The position numbers and the translations under genes were made by a program. The notes beneath the pieces are model-generated. The model was given only the letters and a program-made list of their open reading frames with translations, was not told where the DNA came from and made no database searches. From Coniella vitis (taxonomy: Eukaryota > Ascomycota > Sordariomycetes > Diaporthales > Schizoparmaceae), in the NCBI GenBank assembly GCA_011317545.1, contig WUJK01000010.1, positions 620,001-684,000 of the forward strand: 64,000 bases of DNA, in the 5' to 3' direction. The number at the start of each line of letters is the position of its first letter. Position 1 is the first letter of the stretch. Below are positions 35,099 to 48,785 of the stretch, piece after piece.

Positions 35099-36041
35099 AT
35101 GTGTAAACAAGATAACAATACACAGACTGCCACGGGCTTCCGTGCGAACCTCAAGGCCAAAGTCAGGAAGGTAGCCAAGAACATTGGTGACTGTCTGGCC
35201 AAGCATCACCTCCTCGGCAAACGACGCTACGAGTCGTGGCATGCCGGAGAGCGCGGGCACAAGTGCAAGCAGCAGCCGGCGTGCCCGCCCGCCGCCGCCG
35301 CCGCCGCCGCCAACAACAACGACACGGATGACGAAGAGACTCACTCTCTCCCCAAGACACTGCGCAAGCGTGGCGGCAAGCAGAGAGATGCACGGTAAGT
35401 GAGGTTTTGAGCAGCCAACCCCCCCCCCCCGGGGGAATAGAATGGTGGTGGGCTGATGACACAAAACGGTACAGCAAGTTGGCGATGGCAAAGCACCCGC
35501 GGCTCAAACATTATCCCACCATCCACGGGGATTACATTGACCCCGCGGATGTTTACTACAGCAGATCCAACAAAGTGCAAAAGACGCCTGTGACGGAGCT
35601 GATGCCCGGGAACCAGTTCGTGGGCGGCACTTCAGTGGTGACGAAGCTTGGTGAAGGCGCCAACAAGAACAACAAGAACAAGAACAAAAACAAAAACAAC
35701 AAGAAGACCAAGTCGGTGCAGCCGAAAAAGGACAAGGAGCTGGCGATAGGCTCCAAGATGATGGGCAGCAAGGCAGTGATTCCGGCCGAGTTTACAAAGA
35801 AGGAGGGCAAGAGACCGATGCCGACACTGCCGCTGTGTGTTTTGATGGGCCCACCAGAGACTGGGTCGGTCAGAGAGAAGTCTTCCTCTACAGTCAAGTC
35901 GGTGAGATTTTCGAGGCCAATTACAAAGCCTGGAGAGTGCAGCAGGGACCCTTGGGGTTGGAGAAAGACATCGAGTGGCGAAAAAGAGTATTGACGAAAA
36001 GAGTGAGGATTGACGATTCACGATTGACGTTTGAGGTTTGA
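35099..36041 (+). CDS. Small basic protein of unknown family, reading frame uncertain in its second half
   Basis: Exon 1 (35099-35394, GTAAGT donor) and exon 2 (from 35475, CAG acceptor) are well supported and encode a basic N-terminus with an Ala run and the block KLAMAKHPRLKHYPTIHGDY. After that two frames compete. The exon-2 frame stays open to 35994 (271 residues) through an Asn/Lys run and shows AAG/GAG-rich, coding-like codons up to about 35830. The frame one base back stays open from about 35654 to 36041 and looks coding after about 35845 (VFLYSQVGEIFEANYKAW). They could be joined by a 71-base intron at 35651-35721 (GTGAAG donor, CAG acceptor; exons 35099-35394, 35475-35650, 35722-36041; 263 residues), by an indel, or by a minus-one slip at 35844-35850. 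No signal peptide, no known family. Confidence 0.6.
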
Positions 36042-37780
36042 CGTTTGAAGTTTGGATTTTTTTTTCTTTCAAGTTGAGAGTTGGAGACGGAAAGACTGAA
36101 GAGCTTAAAGGTTTAAAGATTGCATTGCATGTTGAAGATCGAGGCCGAGGATTGCAACTGGCGATCGAGATGTTGAAAGTTTTGCTTGTTTTCTTCTTTG
36201 GCATTGATGGCATTTTGGGGTTTCAAGAGTGCATGGAGTTTGATCATTGGATTGCATTCGTGGAGTTTCGCGAGTTCTTGAAGCTGGAGCAGATTCCAAG
36301 TTGAGGAATCGAAGAGCCGAATCGGCAAAGAATGCAGGAGTCTGGCGATCCACAACATGGCGCCTCAAACCATACTCATCTTACATGCTTCTGTGATCTG
36401 CGTGCTGGTGTTGTGCCTTCGCCACCCATTAATATCTCACGAGAGCATGGCTGTGTTAAGGCCACTGTGGGGCTGTGTACTATTCCACATGCGGTGGCGG
36501 TATGAAGCCATTCGCAACTCACTAGCTCCAACATACTAACCACGCTTGTCTACACTCATGATTCCTCACAACACACCGTCTTTCACATTATTATACTAAA
36601 ACTAATTTACACGTAGCCCATCACCACTCATCCTTAACCAATTCTAGATATGCCACAAAGTCCAATCTCGATGTCTATTTGCTGTTCGAGTGAGCACGGC
36701 GTTGCCTTTCCCGAGAGACTGCGCCTTGCGACTCCGGGTATAATCCGTGGGCCTTTGGTCGGATTAGTCCGGGCCGAATCTTGCACTAAAACTATACTTT
36801 CCATCGTCTTACAAGTATGCACTTGCAAGGACAGATGCATCCATCCTACAGGTTTGATACACCCGTTGTCTCCGCTGTGAATCGACATGAAAGGCGGCGC
36901 TCTAGATAGTCGCGTCCAGCTCGCGCGTCAGTCCCCTGCGAGTCGATTTCCTACACAAGCGACACCAAACTTATGTTAGATATATATATATACATCCAAC
37001 AGTGCCTTGCACGTTCATCTTGTTTTCCCCTCCCAAGCCTCTACGCGAGGTCACTTTGATTCACACTAGGTCTTGGCTTCTGAAGAAGAAACACATTGAT
37101 TGCCGCCTCGTTTTCACCCCTCGCCCTCCCCAGCTTCAAAACGGACCATTCCCATTGGCCCTTGACCGCCAGTACTCTCTCTTCATATACATGCTAACAT
37201 AATCTCAGCACCGTTTTGCGAAAGGAAGCATAAAAGTGAATCAGCACTTATTTCAGGCAGCGGCTGTGCTCAATGTTACGTAACATGTACCATAAGCGTT
37301 TTTCCGAGTCCAAGTAAAAGAGAAACGTCACCACCGCTACAATTTAATATGGGAAGACATGCATTAAAAAGTTCACAATGATGCCAAGACAGAAGATACA
37401 TTTCGACAAGTGAGCTTTCATTGTTTTCATATGGAAAAGATTTTGATTTCTTGGGCTTTCCGCCCACCACTCAATCCCATAGTTCCCGGATAGCTCATGG
37501 CTAATAAAACTGGTAAAAACATAAGAGGCCATAAACTCATATCTATGCAAACAATTGCAGGAAATTGTTGCCCCCAATGCATGCAATGACCCAATACAAG
37601 GTTGTGTGTGTATGGGTACGGGTATAAAAATCATTAAAAACACCTCTCAGAAAACCGACTCCACTGGAAATGAAAACCATCCACCCTTGTAATCTCATGA
37701 TCGTTGCATGGGTATTCCCTTTTTGTTTTTTTTTGGTTTTGCACGTGCTGACAACTAGTGTCTACACAAGCCGGTATGGC
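36042..37780. other. Gap between the small unknown gene and the hexose transporter
   Basis: 1.7 kb with no convincing gene. It contains a TA run near 36980-36990 and an imperfect inverted repeat near 36735-36775 (CCGGGTATAATCCG against CGGATTAGTCCGG). The right end is the 3' flank of the transporter gene. Confidence 0.5.
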
Positions 37781-39515
37781 TTAGGCAGACAGCTTGCTGC
37801 TAGGCGCGGCAAAGGTAGTTGTGGGCTTCCACTTGGCAGAGGTGCGGGGAGTGGTCTCCTCCATCATGCGGTCGACCTGCTCCAGGGACAGACCCTTGGT
37901 CTCAGGAATGAGGAAGTAGGCGTAGACGAGCGAAGCCAAGCAGAGAGCACCCCAGACGAAGAAGACGCTGGACTTCATGTTGGCATCACCGGGTTCAGTA
38001 CCGACCATGTAGGGGGTAATGACAGCAATAATCGTGTTCCACAGCCAGTTGGAGGCAGTCGACAAGGCGACACCACGGGAGCGGATGGGCAGAGGGAAGA
38101 TCTCGCCAATGACAATCCAGGCACCTGGGCCCCAAGTGGAAGCGAAGAAGAAGATGAAGATGGCAATAAAGGCAACCTGAGCGTTGACGGCTGAGAGGTT
38201 ATTGGCAACGGTAGTGTCTCCAACAATGTGAGTCTTGTTGAAGCCGACGGTGACACCAACGGCAGCGACGATGAACAGGCAGATGGTCATGCCAGCAGAA
38301 CCAGCAATGAGAATGCTGCGGCGGCCAAACTTCTCGACAGTCCAGAAGGAAACGGGCGTCGAGAGAACGTTGACCAGCGTGAAAATCATGGAGATCAGGA
38401 AGGAGTTGGAGATGGCGCCGGTGGACTGGAGGAAGGAGGTCGAGAAGTAGAAGATGAAGTTGACACCGGTCCATTGCTGCATCATCTGCATCGAAGTACC
38501 GAGAATTGTGCGGCGAAGGTTGGACTTGCCGGTCCACAAGCTGCCCTTGAAGCAGTTGGCCCATGAGCCGAACCAAGTGGTGCTGGGGATGAGCTGGCGC
38601 TCGTACTCTTCATTGGCAACGATCTCAGCAAGCTCGACCTGGATGTACTCGGAGTCGCGGGGCTGACCACGAAGGCGGGCAAGAGCGTTGGTGGCATCGT
38701 CGAGACGACCGCGCTTGACAAAGTAACGGGGCGAGTCGGGGAGGAAGAGCAGACCGACACCCAGGACGAAACCCCAGATGAACTGGATGCCAATGGGAAT
38801 GCGGTAAGCGGCGGCACTGTTGAGCTTCTCGGTGCCGTAGACAACGCAAGAGGCAAGCAGCAGACCGATGGTGATGCAAAATTGGTAGCCGGCGACGAGA
38901 GCGCCACGGACCTTGCGAGGGCACTAAAGAAGTGAGAAAAAGACGAGTCAGTAAAAAGGCACAGGCTTTGTTGGCTGGCAGAGACATTGTTGGATCAGCA
39001 AAACTTACGATTTCAGACATGTACAGAATGACAATGGCAGACTCGAAACCGACACCAAGACCAGCGACGAAACGACCAGCGACCATGGTACCGAGGGCAG
39101 AGCTGTTGGGGGTCGTTGAAATCTGGATGACAACACCCAAGACGTAGATGACACAGCCGAGAATGACGGTCCACTTGCGGCCAATGAACTCTGCAATGTC
39201 ACCAGCCATCAGAGCACCAAAGAAGGTACCGGCAGACAGGATGGAGACAATCAGGGACTGGTGGGAGCTGGTCAGGGCAGTGGCACTAGCGCCATCGACG
39301 GCCTTGTAAAAGGCAGCGGAGCCCTCGACACCGTTGATGTAACCAGAGTCATAACCGAAGAAGATACCGCCAATAGAGGCAAAGGCGCAGATGAGGTAGG
39401 CCTTCCAGGTGACGGGAGCCTCAATGCGCTCGACGTCAGTGGTGCCGTGGAGACCACTCGTGGCGACGGCGTTGTGCTCGTGGCCAATTTCGGCCTTGTC
39501 CTCAGACAGAGACAT
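37781..39515 (-). CDS. MFS monosaccharide (hexose) transporter
   Basis: Two exons, 39515-39009 and 38923-37781, joined in phase 0 (GTAAGT donor), give 549 residues with twelve predicted membrane segments. It belongs to the sugar porter family. Signatures seen are GGIFFGYDSGYINGV in TM1, the EFIGRKW loop 2-3 motif, PDSPRYFVKRGR after TM6, QQWTGVNFIFYFSTSF in TM7, EKFGRRSI in loop 8-9, and PETKGLSLEQVD after TM12. These point to a glucose/hexose-proton symporter on the plasma membrane; the exact sugar cannot be read. The start is the first in-frame ATG. The N-terminal about 40 residues are hydrophilic and cytosolic. Codon use is strongly C/G-ending in TM segments, which suggests high expression. 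No neighbouring sugar-use gene is seen. Confidence 0.93.
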
Positions 39516-42500
39516 GGTGGATGGGTATGTGGTTGATTTCAAGACTTTTGGATGGGTGTGTTTGGTGGAGAGAAGAGCGTGGTGAAGATTGGTGTTGCGG
39601 CTCTGCTCAAGAAGAGTGAAGAGGGAAGGAGGTGGTACTGAGCGATGATGATCGGCCAGCAGTCAAGGGGAAGGAAGGAGGGAGAATGCGAGGCTTTATG
39701 AACCTTTTCCGGGGGCGCGACTCGTTGGGTGCAAAGTAGGTGGGAAGGAACCCAGGTAGTGCGCTCTAGCCATTTACACTCTCGAGTCTGGGGTCAGGGT
39801 CGGCCTCTGGGTTAGTTCAGGCTGGGGACGGCAGGGAAGGGGCCTCGACGTACCTGGGGTAAGGCTCAAGGGCCAGGGGCACAACCGAGAGACAGGGTCA
39901 GGGGTGGTCTGGCACGCCATGCAGGCAAAAGCAGGGGGCATGGGCTTAGTCTGGAGAAGAAGCAAGTCTATATGCAGATGGCAGACGGCTGCCGCTCCCA
40001 AAGCAGATTGATGAGTGCATATCCTTGTACCTCGTAGGTATGTAGTGACACCATGATTGTACAATCTGCATTACTTTGGACTGTTCACTTGTCACGTCGC
40101 ATGCGGAATTAAGCGGCTACCTCTATCTACCAGTCAGTCCGTCTGGATTTTCGCAGCTCTTTCTGGTTCTCTCATAGCAAGTTGCCTCCCGGCATTCTGT
40201 GCCCCGTGGGAAGAAAGGTGATGTGGTCCAGACCCCCGAGACTGGGCCCGGCCGGAGAAGGCAGATCCACTCCGTCACGACCCATTTTGCCATCCAGGCC
40301 CAGAAAGAGCAAGAAGGGGCGGCGCACAGAACTGCGGGGACGTGGGGAACAGTCTAGCAGCCCCAGGCCAGCAAGCTAGTCAGTACCAAGCCTGTAACTT
40401 GGAGGACGTCACTCAAAAAGTCTGGAGCAATCCTCCTTCTTGGTCACCCACGACCATAGCGAAGCGTGGAGGTGCGGAGGTGCGGAGGTGTGGAGGTGGA
40501 TGAGCGTTACCTGACGTCTTGTCCTATTTCTAAATCTTTATTGCATACACTACAGACGACAGTGATCGTTGTCTCCAATTGTTTTGGTCTCCAGTACAAT
40601 TCTTTCTCAATGTCGCCCATTCATAGTCGCCCTTGACCAGTCAAATCAGTTGTCGACACACGTCGGAGCCATTTTCGGTGTCAGGTGATTATTCACCAGT
40701 TCTGACGGTGGCAGTGAATGCCGCCATTCCTGCATTCTGCTGGGAACGATAACACACCACATAGCTGAGGTCTTTGGCAGCAAGCAAAATCTCATGATAT
40801 GTGGCATTACCAAGACGATAGATCAACGCATGGCGCAGGTCAGCAGGGGAGTTTCCTCTCACATTCCATAGTACAAGTCTCTTGTGCCATGTGCTGGCAG
40901 GCCATCAAGCACGCGTTTTAAGGGTACACTGCTGTGCACTGCACAGTACAGGGTATGCTGAGTTGCATGGCACGCAGAGCCGCGTGGGCTGCATGAATCC
41001 GCAGGACTGGGCTGAAGCTATTGACAGCTCTGGGCATCCCCAGCCAAGGCCAGCCCGAGGCCGCACCAGTTCCTGGCAGAACTAGTATGTACATAGTATG
41101 TACGTAGAGAACTCAGACCAGGGCGTTGCAAGTCCATAAAAGGGCCGATCGTGGTCATGACTAGACCGCGCTAGGCGGATAGCAGCGCCGTGATTGGTGG
41201 CGAGACCCCTTTGGTGCAAGGACTGGGCCACCATAGCAGTTTCGCCCACTAGAGCCTCTGGATCGTGACAAAAAGTTTGAGCATGCGTGCGGGAAGGGAT
41301 TCACGTGCCCGTCTCTGTCGTCTCAGAGAAGTCATCCCGATTCCAGATCAGGCCTTTGCTCTGCCACACGGTGGTGGGGTCCGGGGTAAGAGGCGGAGCA
41401 AGCTGCGTGGAGGAGGGCCATCATTTTTTTTTTGTTATTGTGGTCGTTGTCGTTGTCTCGGACCAGCCCGTGCGTGTTAAACAAAGAGCATTGATTTGGA
41501 TTGGCAGAGTTTTTCTGAGCACGAGGCATCGGATCATGTCACGGATATTGCTCGGCCGGACAAGCAAGAAAGGTAGTGAGATCAACTCAACCGTCACCAG
41601 CTTTGAGACAACCAGGCTGCAATGCTTCGTTCGGATACAATTCTGCAGCGGACAATGGCGTGGCTCCTCTCGAAAAGAAGGCTTGGCAGGCGGGTGTCGA
41701 AAGGCATCCAAGGCCTCCTAGACCCAGGCCCGAGGCCCTTCCTCGGCGCTGCCGCCATTCGCTGTGAGGTACGGAGCCTCAAATCCGCGCTAAGACACAA
41801 CCGCAAGATTGCCCCTCGGGCCAGTCTTTCCTAAAACAGAGGATTTTTAAAAGCTTACTGTACTACCTTGTGTACATAATAACAACCATACGTGCAACCT
41901 TTTTTTTTTCCTTAATTGCCCCTGCCTACTAACAGTAACTTGGCTGTTGATCCTTAATTTGGGCCTTATGTGTTACTTTTTGACTTGAACTGTAAACTAC
42001 TTGTCAAACTTGGTCTATCTTCAGTTTGTTTGATGCCTGTTGGCATCGGGTCTTTTTCTGCTTCCCTTTCTCCCCATATCATCCAACTCTTGGCGCTAGA
42101 CGCTGTGCCAAGCGGCGCCGCAAACTGGTCCTGCCTTCTAGATTGAACGTGTGGCGGCGCCAGACATCTGGAACTCGTCAACTTCTCGCCAGGGCCCGCA
42201 AGCGTGGTCCTTGTCTCGAAGGGCTTGCCTCGGTGATATTTGTCACGCTAGTGTTTGTAGTGCCTCCAATTTTGGCACTTTGTGCAGCCTCGATTCGGTG
42301 GGATACCCCAGCACCAACCTAGGCAAAACCGTTCCTTCTCGGCCTGTCGCATTGATCTTTTTGAGGATTGCATTTGGCTGCATGCTACAAATCTCTTTAT
42401 TATAGCATGTAGCATGGCCGTGATAGCTGCAAATCGGTTTTTCTTCAACGAAGCGATTTGTAGAATGCCAATCATTGTCACATACTTCAAGTGTCAAGCG

Positions 42501-44281
42501 AGATACTTTCATGTACTATGTACATAGTAGCTACCAGACACCAAGTGATTGCTCAACGGTCTCAATTCTGTACGTTTCTCAGTCAGGCACGGCCCGCATA
42601 GAATGGAAAATGATGTACTACTCCGTATAGATTAGCTTGGGATGTACATGACCTTGAAAGGAAGGTGGGGCGTGGAAGTACATAGTAAGTACAAAGGTAG
42701 TGCAGGCTTCCCAAAAGGCAGCAGACATGGGCTGGTGGGGCGCACGGATTCAAGCATACATAGTACAAAGTTGGCCCCCTGCAGACCACCTGTTTTTGTC
42801 TGGGGGGGCTCCGCTGGGCCCAACAATCCCCCATGGTGGTCAACCCGCATTCTCCATTCTCCACAAGCAAACAAAGCCCATCGGCTTGCTAGTGGCATGC
42901 TCGCTTAGCTCCGCCATCCCATCGACTCGATCCGACCAAGGCCGCCTTCACGATCGGGCTGCAGACGCCATCGTCTATCCTGCGCGTCACTGCTGTGTTT
43001 CTGCGCACAAAAGGCTTCATCATTTCAAAGCCAAGACTACCTGGGTGCCCGCCGGCGCCCTCACGCGCCCACACGCTCGTCTTGGCACGCATGCGTCTGG
43101 AGTTGGCACCACAAGGCGGAGGGTGGGGAAAGCGCTCTGGACGCGTTCCCACACCGACACATGGCCTTTGAGTTTCGGAAGGATCATAAGCGTATCCGAC
43201 CGCTTTGTGTATCTGGTTCTCTGGTCGCAGCGCATGAGCGTGCTATACGGTTGTTGGGTCCTTGTTTGGCAAGACCAGAAGCTTCATGGCTATGGAGTCA
43301 TCACTCGTCGCACAGACACTTTGCTGATTTTTGGGGAAACAAACAGGCAGGCGAGCAATCTTTACGCGTCTAACCTCCTGGTGCTGTCACGCCTGGAAAG
43401 GAGTCAAGCGACAGCACGGCACAGTGCATGTTACACGATCTGGGAGCGAATTTGTAGACTCTTTCCTCTAGCGGCGCAGCCGTGTAGTTGTGAGACATTC
43501 TTGCCGTGGCGTTTACCAAGAGCATCTGCCATGTATCTCTTGCGGCGGTTGTACGAGTCGACAATATTTTCATTGTCCATTGCCAGCTACCGAGGCGCTC
43601 TCTTGCGTCTTACGTACATGGCTACGAATTATGCGCTCTATGGCACAAAGAGAAAGGCTCCCCGTGCACAACTCATGTACGAGCGCAAAAGCATGCCACC
43701 TGTGTCTACCCTGGCAGCAGGAGCATCCACTTTACCCTCGTGACGCCGCTCTTCGGTCCGAATATGGTCCCCATTCCCCAGACCCGCCATCCTATGGTGT
43801 GAAAATTTCCCCAGCTCTTGCCCCATACCGCTGGCGCTGGCTCAGGCTCACCCTATGCCTGGAATGCATCACCATTTATTACACGAGGGTGATGTGGATA
43901 CATAGTATCATGATGAGTCCTGCTTGGGGAAAGCAACGGTCAGACTGACAAGGAACGGAGGAGCGAGTCTTGGTTTTTGGCTCTAGCACCGCATCAGATT
44001 GATGATGATACGTAGGCATTGCATAGTAGTTTGGAGCCTGTGCGCCAGCCCATAGCATGCAGCAAGTTTGTATCACGGGGTATGATGTTTTCTTTTCGTT
44101 TCTCCTTTTGGGTGCTTTTCTTGTGTGTTTATTTACAAGCCTCATCATCGTCCCCTGAGACCATCGTCCGGGCATACATCTGGTGAAGGTAATCCCCACG
44201 CTACGGGTCGAGGCGCGCTTAAGCACCAGTTCTAGGCTCAGCCGTGGTTTGGCGGCTTACCGTCGCCCTACGGGCCGGGCA

Positions 44282-44284
<3 letters not shown>

Positions 44285-44314
<30 letters not shown>
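44285..44314 (+). repeat. (AC)15 microsatellite
   Basis: A perfect AC array in the 9.3-kb gap. Confidence 0.9.
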
Positions 44315-44318
<4 letters not shown>

Positions 44319-46565
44319 TGTTTGTGTTGCCAGCCATTTGTACACACAAAGTCATTCAAATGGGTGAACTGAAACAGTGTTGGGTTTGTTTCAAACCTCT
44401 CTTCATTCATTCAGTCGCCTCCCCGTCGGGCAGACTTTGACTATATCATATACATAGTACACACACACATGCACATACACGATCCAAGAATCCCAAGCCG
44501 TGCTCGGATCTAGAAAGAATTTTGATACGTGGCCAATCCGCCGGCCCGCCGCCAGCCCACTCGATCCATCACCAGCCCGCATTGAGTGCCTTGCTTGCGA
44601 AAAGTACACGGGCAAATCCTAGACTGCTTTGGTGGACAGCGAGATTAGAAATTGCAACGCTGGGAAAAACGTACCATGTTGAAAGACAACATTCCGATTG
44701 GTCAACCCGTGTGATTTTTTTTTCTTTGTCGGAAATTGGCGTGAAGAAAAAAAGTCAATTCTGCAGCCAACAGCCAGCCAACAGCCAACAACAGCCAACA
44801 GGAAGTCTTTATTACATCTCGCCAGTCACACATCGGACATCAGGAGATGCATTAGTAGCTGTACTACTATGTATGTATACTGTGACATACTATGCAGATT
44901 CGGCCGTCTTGTCACGGTGTACATAATCACAATCATATGCACTGCACGCGCACGCTGTTGTCCAACCTGCCAGCTGCAAGGCGGGACGTCAAACAAATAG
45001 AAAAAAACAGAGCCCCTCCTTCCAGTTTCAAGGGTCTTGTTGGTCACAGAGTAACTACTCACTTAGTAGTAACTCCAATAATCCTATACCTATCTATGCA
45101 GTTGCCAGTATACAAAGAGAAAATAAGAAGACACAATTCTGGTTTGGCTAGGCAGGTACTGTGTAGTCGAACATCAAGACCAAGGGTCAACTCTGGTGGA
45201 TGTAAAACTGCCTCTGCATTCCGGTACGAGAAAACGGTAGGCATTGGTTTGATTGGCTGAGAGATGCAGTTTGCCGACCTTCAACCGAGCCGTTGGCGAA
45301 CAACACGATCTCACCTGCTGTCTTGCCTGCATCTGCACAAAAGACCCCGCCTCGACATATGTATGTACTCTGAAAAATGGTGAATTGATGATTTGTTTAT
45401 TTCTTTCTTTTCTTTTTCCTTTTTCTTTCCCTCCCGCGGCCCTTGACTTTGCTTTTTTCGTCTCTAGCGAGAGGCTGGACCTCCTCACACCGCCATTGGA
45501 CCACCCCCCTTGCACGACGGTCGAGCCGCCAGCTACTATGTATCAGGCAAAGATGACGTGCAGGTTCTGACAGTTTGTCAAGCATGGTGAAGATGCCGCC
45601 ACCAAAAAGTTTGTTTTTTTGCTGCACTTCTTTGAGATGTGCCGGTTTTAAAAAGTGCTTACGCGCTCAACAGGTAAGTGTACTATATAATTTGCACAAA
45701 AGAATACGGCATATGATTTCACTAACGCACCCAAAAGAAAAAAAAAGGATTTCTGATCGCTACTATGAGATAGTACAGCTTTACAACTACTACGTACATG
45801 TTTGTTGATTCCGCGGGTTGGCGATCTGCTTTGTAAGCCACATGCAAGGCTCCGTTTTGGATATCGCGTCCACTCCGCCGCCCGCAAAAGCTACTATGTA
45901 CAAGCTCGAAGATCCCACCAATGCCCTCGGGTTGTCTGTATAAGCATCGGAACAAAGTTACGGATGCGGCTCCATTGTAGCCTCCAACAATGGATGCAAG
46001 CAACAGACCGGAAATAAGCTTGCAGACATAGCCTTGGTGGGCTCCGTGAGCTCCGAGGACGAGTCGTGGGTTTACTATGGGGGGGTTCCGTTGAGCAGAG
46101 CTGAGTGTGGATCCTCGATGCCGATAATCGACAAAGTACATACGTCAGCTCTGGACTGGATGCCATGTGCTTCGAGTACTCAGTCGATGTGGTCGAAAAA
46201 TGATGAGACGGAAAATGCCGAGGCTTCATCTTTCTGCGAAGCAGAGGTCTCAAGAAAAAGGAAGACACAAAGCATTTTCAAACTATTTTCATTGGGATAC
46301 AATGGGTAAGGTAACCTTCTGTGAGAATAGGTGTATATCCTGGAGAGCCAAGAAACCACTGTGCCGCCATGCGGAACGGGGCAAATTTTTACCAACATCA
46401 GCCTTTCAAGAACGGAAAAAAGAGACATATCAGTTCAGACACTTTGTTTGGGCGCCTCGTCAACGTTGGCGAAGGGGCCATGGCGAGTACTGCAAGGTGG
46501 TGAAAGATCTGGGCGCATCGACTGGGCATCAGCGGTGTGACCGCGCTGCATATGCAGAAATGTTG

Positions 46566-46592
46566 CTTCTTCTTCTTCTTCTTCTTCTTCTT
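46566..46592 (+). repeat. (CTT)9 microsatellite
   Basis: A perfect CTT array in the 9.3-kb gap. Confidence 0.9.
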
Positions 46593-48785
46593 TCCCAACT
46601 CCCTTTGCTTCTCCCAAAAACAACGCGCAAGGCGAATACCTAACCCAAAACGACCCCGTACCGCAGACTGTACCAGCGGTGTGCCTCAACGGGTGGCTTG
46701 CAACGGCTGCAGCGGTCCGCACGGCACTTGGGGCGCAGTCTGGACGGCCAGCAAAGGGGACGAGCGCACGGCTCGACATGCAGGCGGCAGCGTTTTAAGG
46801 ATGGCACCGTCGGCACCTGCGTCTGCCGCGCAGAAGTATTACATGAAGCATTTGTTTTGCGTCTCGCTTGACGTTCGCGATCACATGTTGGCACGGCTCG
46901 GCGGAGTCGATTTATGCTGCGCGTCATGCCGTACAGCTAGTCTTTTGCTCTCTCAACGTCCTGAAGGCGGGGTTGCGCAATAGTGAGGGCAGCAAAAAAA
47001 AAAAAAAAAAAGAAAATATCCAAAGGGAGAGGATACTCCGCCGCAACCGACGACGGGAAGGGGGAGGGGTAAAGGGGTCAGTGCACCTCGTTTGATGCCG
47101 TCCACAAGCGCAAGAGAGATCTGCGTCGTGCAATGAATGCAGTTCAGGGCAGAGACTTTGCATTTTTGTCGATCTGGCGCATCACGGTGGGGGGTCGCGA
47201 CTTTTTGTTTCGGATGTGGGGTGAGCTGTTGCTACTATGTAGGTCCCGACCTCTGATCTCTTGAAAGGATTTTTCCAGCACACGATGGGCAGTGCAAAAC
47301 AGGCCCTCGCGTCTTACAAGAGAGATGGACGCGAGGGGGATGCGCAAGGAGGAGTTTGCTCGACTCGGAAAGCTCGGACTTGCCAACTCCCTACTTCACC
47401 CCTAACTGTGCACAGATGTCAGGAACTCTGCCCAGATATCTGCTGTGCCAAGACTACCGGAATTCACCATGATTGACGAGTTTCTGTGTTTGGAATTGCA
47501 AATGCCAACCCATCGTTGAGTGAAGACGTGGTGCCATCAGAGAATGGGGCCAGTATCAGCGTCCATAAATGAGCAGGAGTCTTCGATGAATGTGTGAGTC
47601 AACCAACCTCAGCAAGCATATACGGATACTCATTGGCATTGGAGTGGCAGATGTCCACAGGCTTTGATAGCTCCGTACATGCGATGCACAAGGCACGCGT
47701 GCAGTGTTGAGCTCGTCCAGAGTTCTTGGAAAGGGAGGGCCTCCAAGTTGTGTGGGCCGCCGACGTCAACATCAAGAAGGACCTCGACCGAGCGAATTTG
47801 GCAGTATGCAACACATCGGGCTCGTGAGGACTTGTTGCGATTCCGGATCAGTTGGCCTGATGCAGGCACCGTCGGGAGAAACGAAACTTGAACCTCACGA
47901 TTCTGCTCGGTGCTTAATACAAGAGCATGTTGTACTCGAACCAGGAGCAATGCCAGGTAGAACGATAGCATAGAGCTACCATTGCTCTTCTAGACCCATC
48001 CTTCACCGACTCGGACGTGCAATGTGAGATCGTGGGCAATAATGCAATCAAGTGATTGGCAGCAGCAGCTAGTGTATCCAGGCTCTATAATGCCATTGCC
48101 TAGTCAATTGACTTGCGGGAAGATGCTGGCTGCATCCAATGTTATTGATATGAAAGGCAACCTGACAAGGCTGACGGGTCAACATCGTGCGACGAGGGCT
48201 ACGTCTACTGGGTCCGGTTGACTCTATCGAATGCCGTGGCTTACAAGGGTTTAGATAGAATAGGAATTGTTCTGTACATCCAAGGAACTGGGAATAGCAT
48301 CAACATGGTAACATGGTATGAGAGTGGCATCCTGGAGAAGATGCTCCGCTGCCGTTGAACCACCAGCGAGCACGTGACATGCCTAGCCACATATGTAAGT
48401 AGCGACGCTCTTATCACCGTCCTGGTTGGGAAGGTGGCTGCTGGATCTGGTACGGGCAAGCACTGCGGGGAAAGTCATCGCTGCAGCAGGGGTTTGTACG
48501 GGCTCAATGCAGCAGCTTGCAAGCATCTCGTCACCTCCAATGCGACGATGGCAGGGTTTGCTGCCATATCACAACATCTTGCGCCATGGAACCAATGCAT
48601 CTCTGTGCCGTTGTTCCGTATCTGGCTGGGCATGCGAACGAAGGACTATAACAATGTCGGTGCCTGTGGCCTCGTCTCTAGGGGGCGAGCAACGGCCCAA
48701 GCCCATATCAAAGTCTCGAGTGCGGACGGCAATCACCCCGTGGCTTACGCTTCCGCCCCCGCTCACGCTCAGCCAACGCTCCACA

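Larger units (their letters stand above)
39516..48785. other. 9.3-kb gap without a convincing gene
   Basis: The left end is the transporter promoter. An eight-base GGAGGTGC tandem patch lies near 40468-40500, a CAGCCAACA patch near 44764-44800, and AC and CTT microsatellites occur further on. Eleven copies of TACATAGTA/TACTATGTA lie between 41090 and 47241. The longest frame, 42700-43743 (plus), opens with GTG and has no family features. The right end is the promoter of the S28 peptidase. Non-coding transcripts cannot be judged by eye. Confidence 0.55.

Noticed and set aside
36735..36775. Imperfect inverted repeat as a structured RNA
   Set aside because: The stem is imperfect, with no flanking promoter or conserved loop, so it is noted only as part of the gap.
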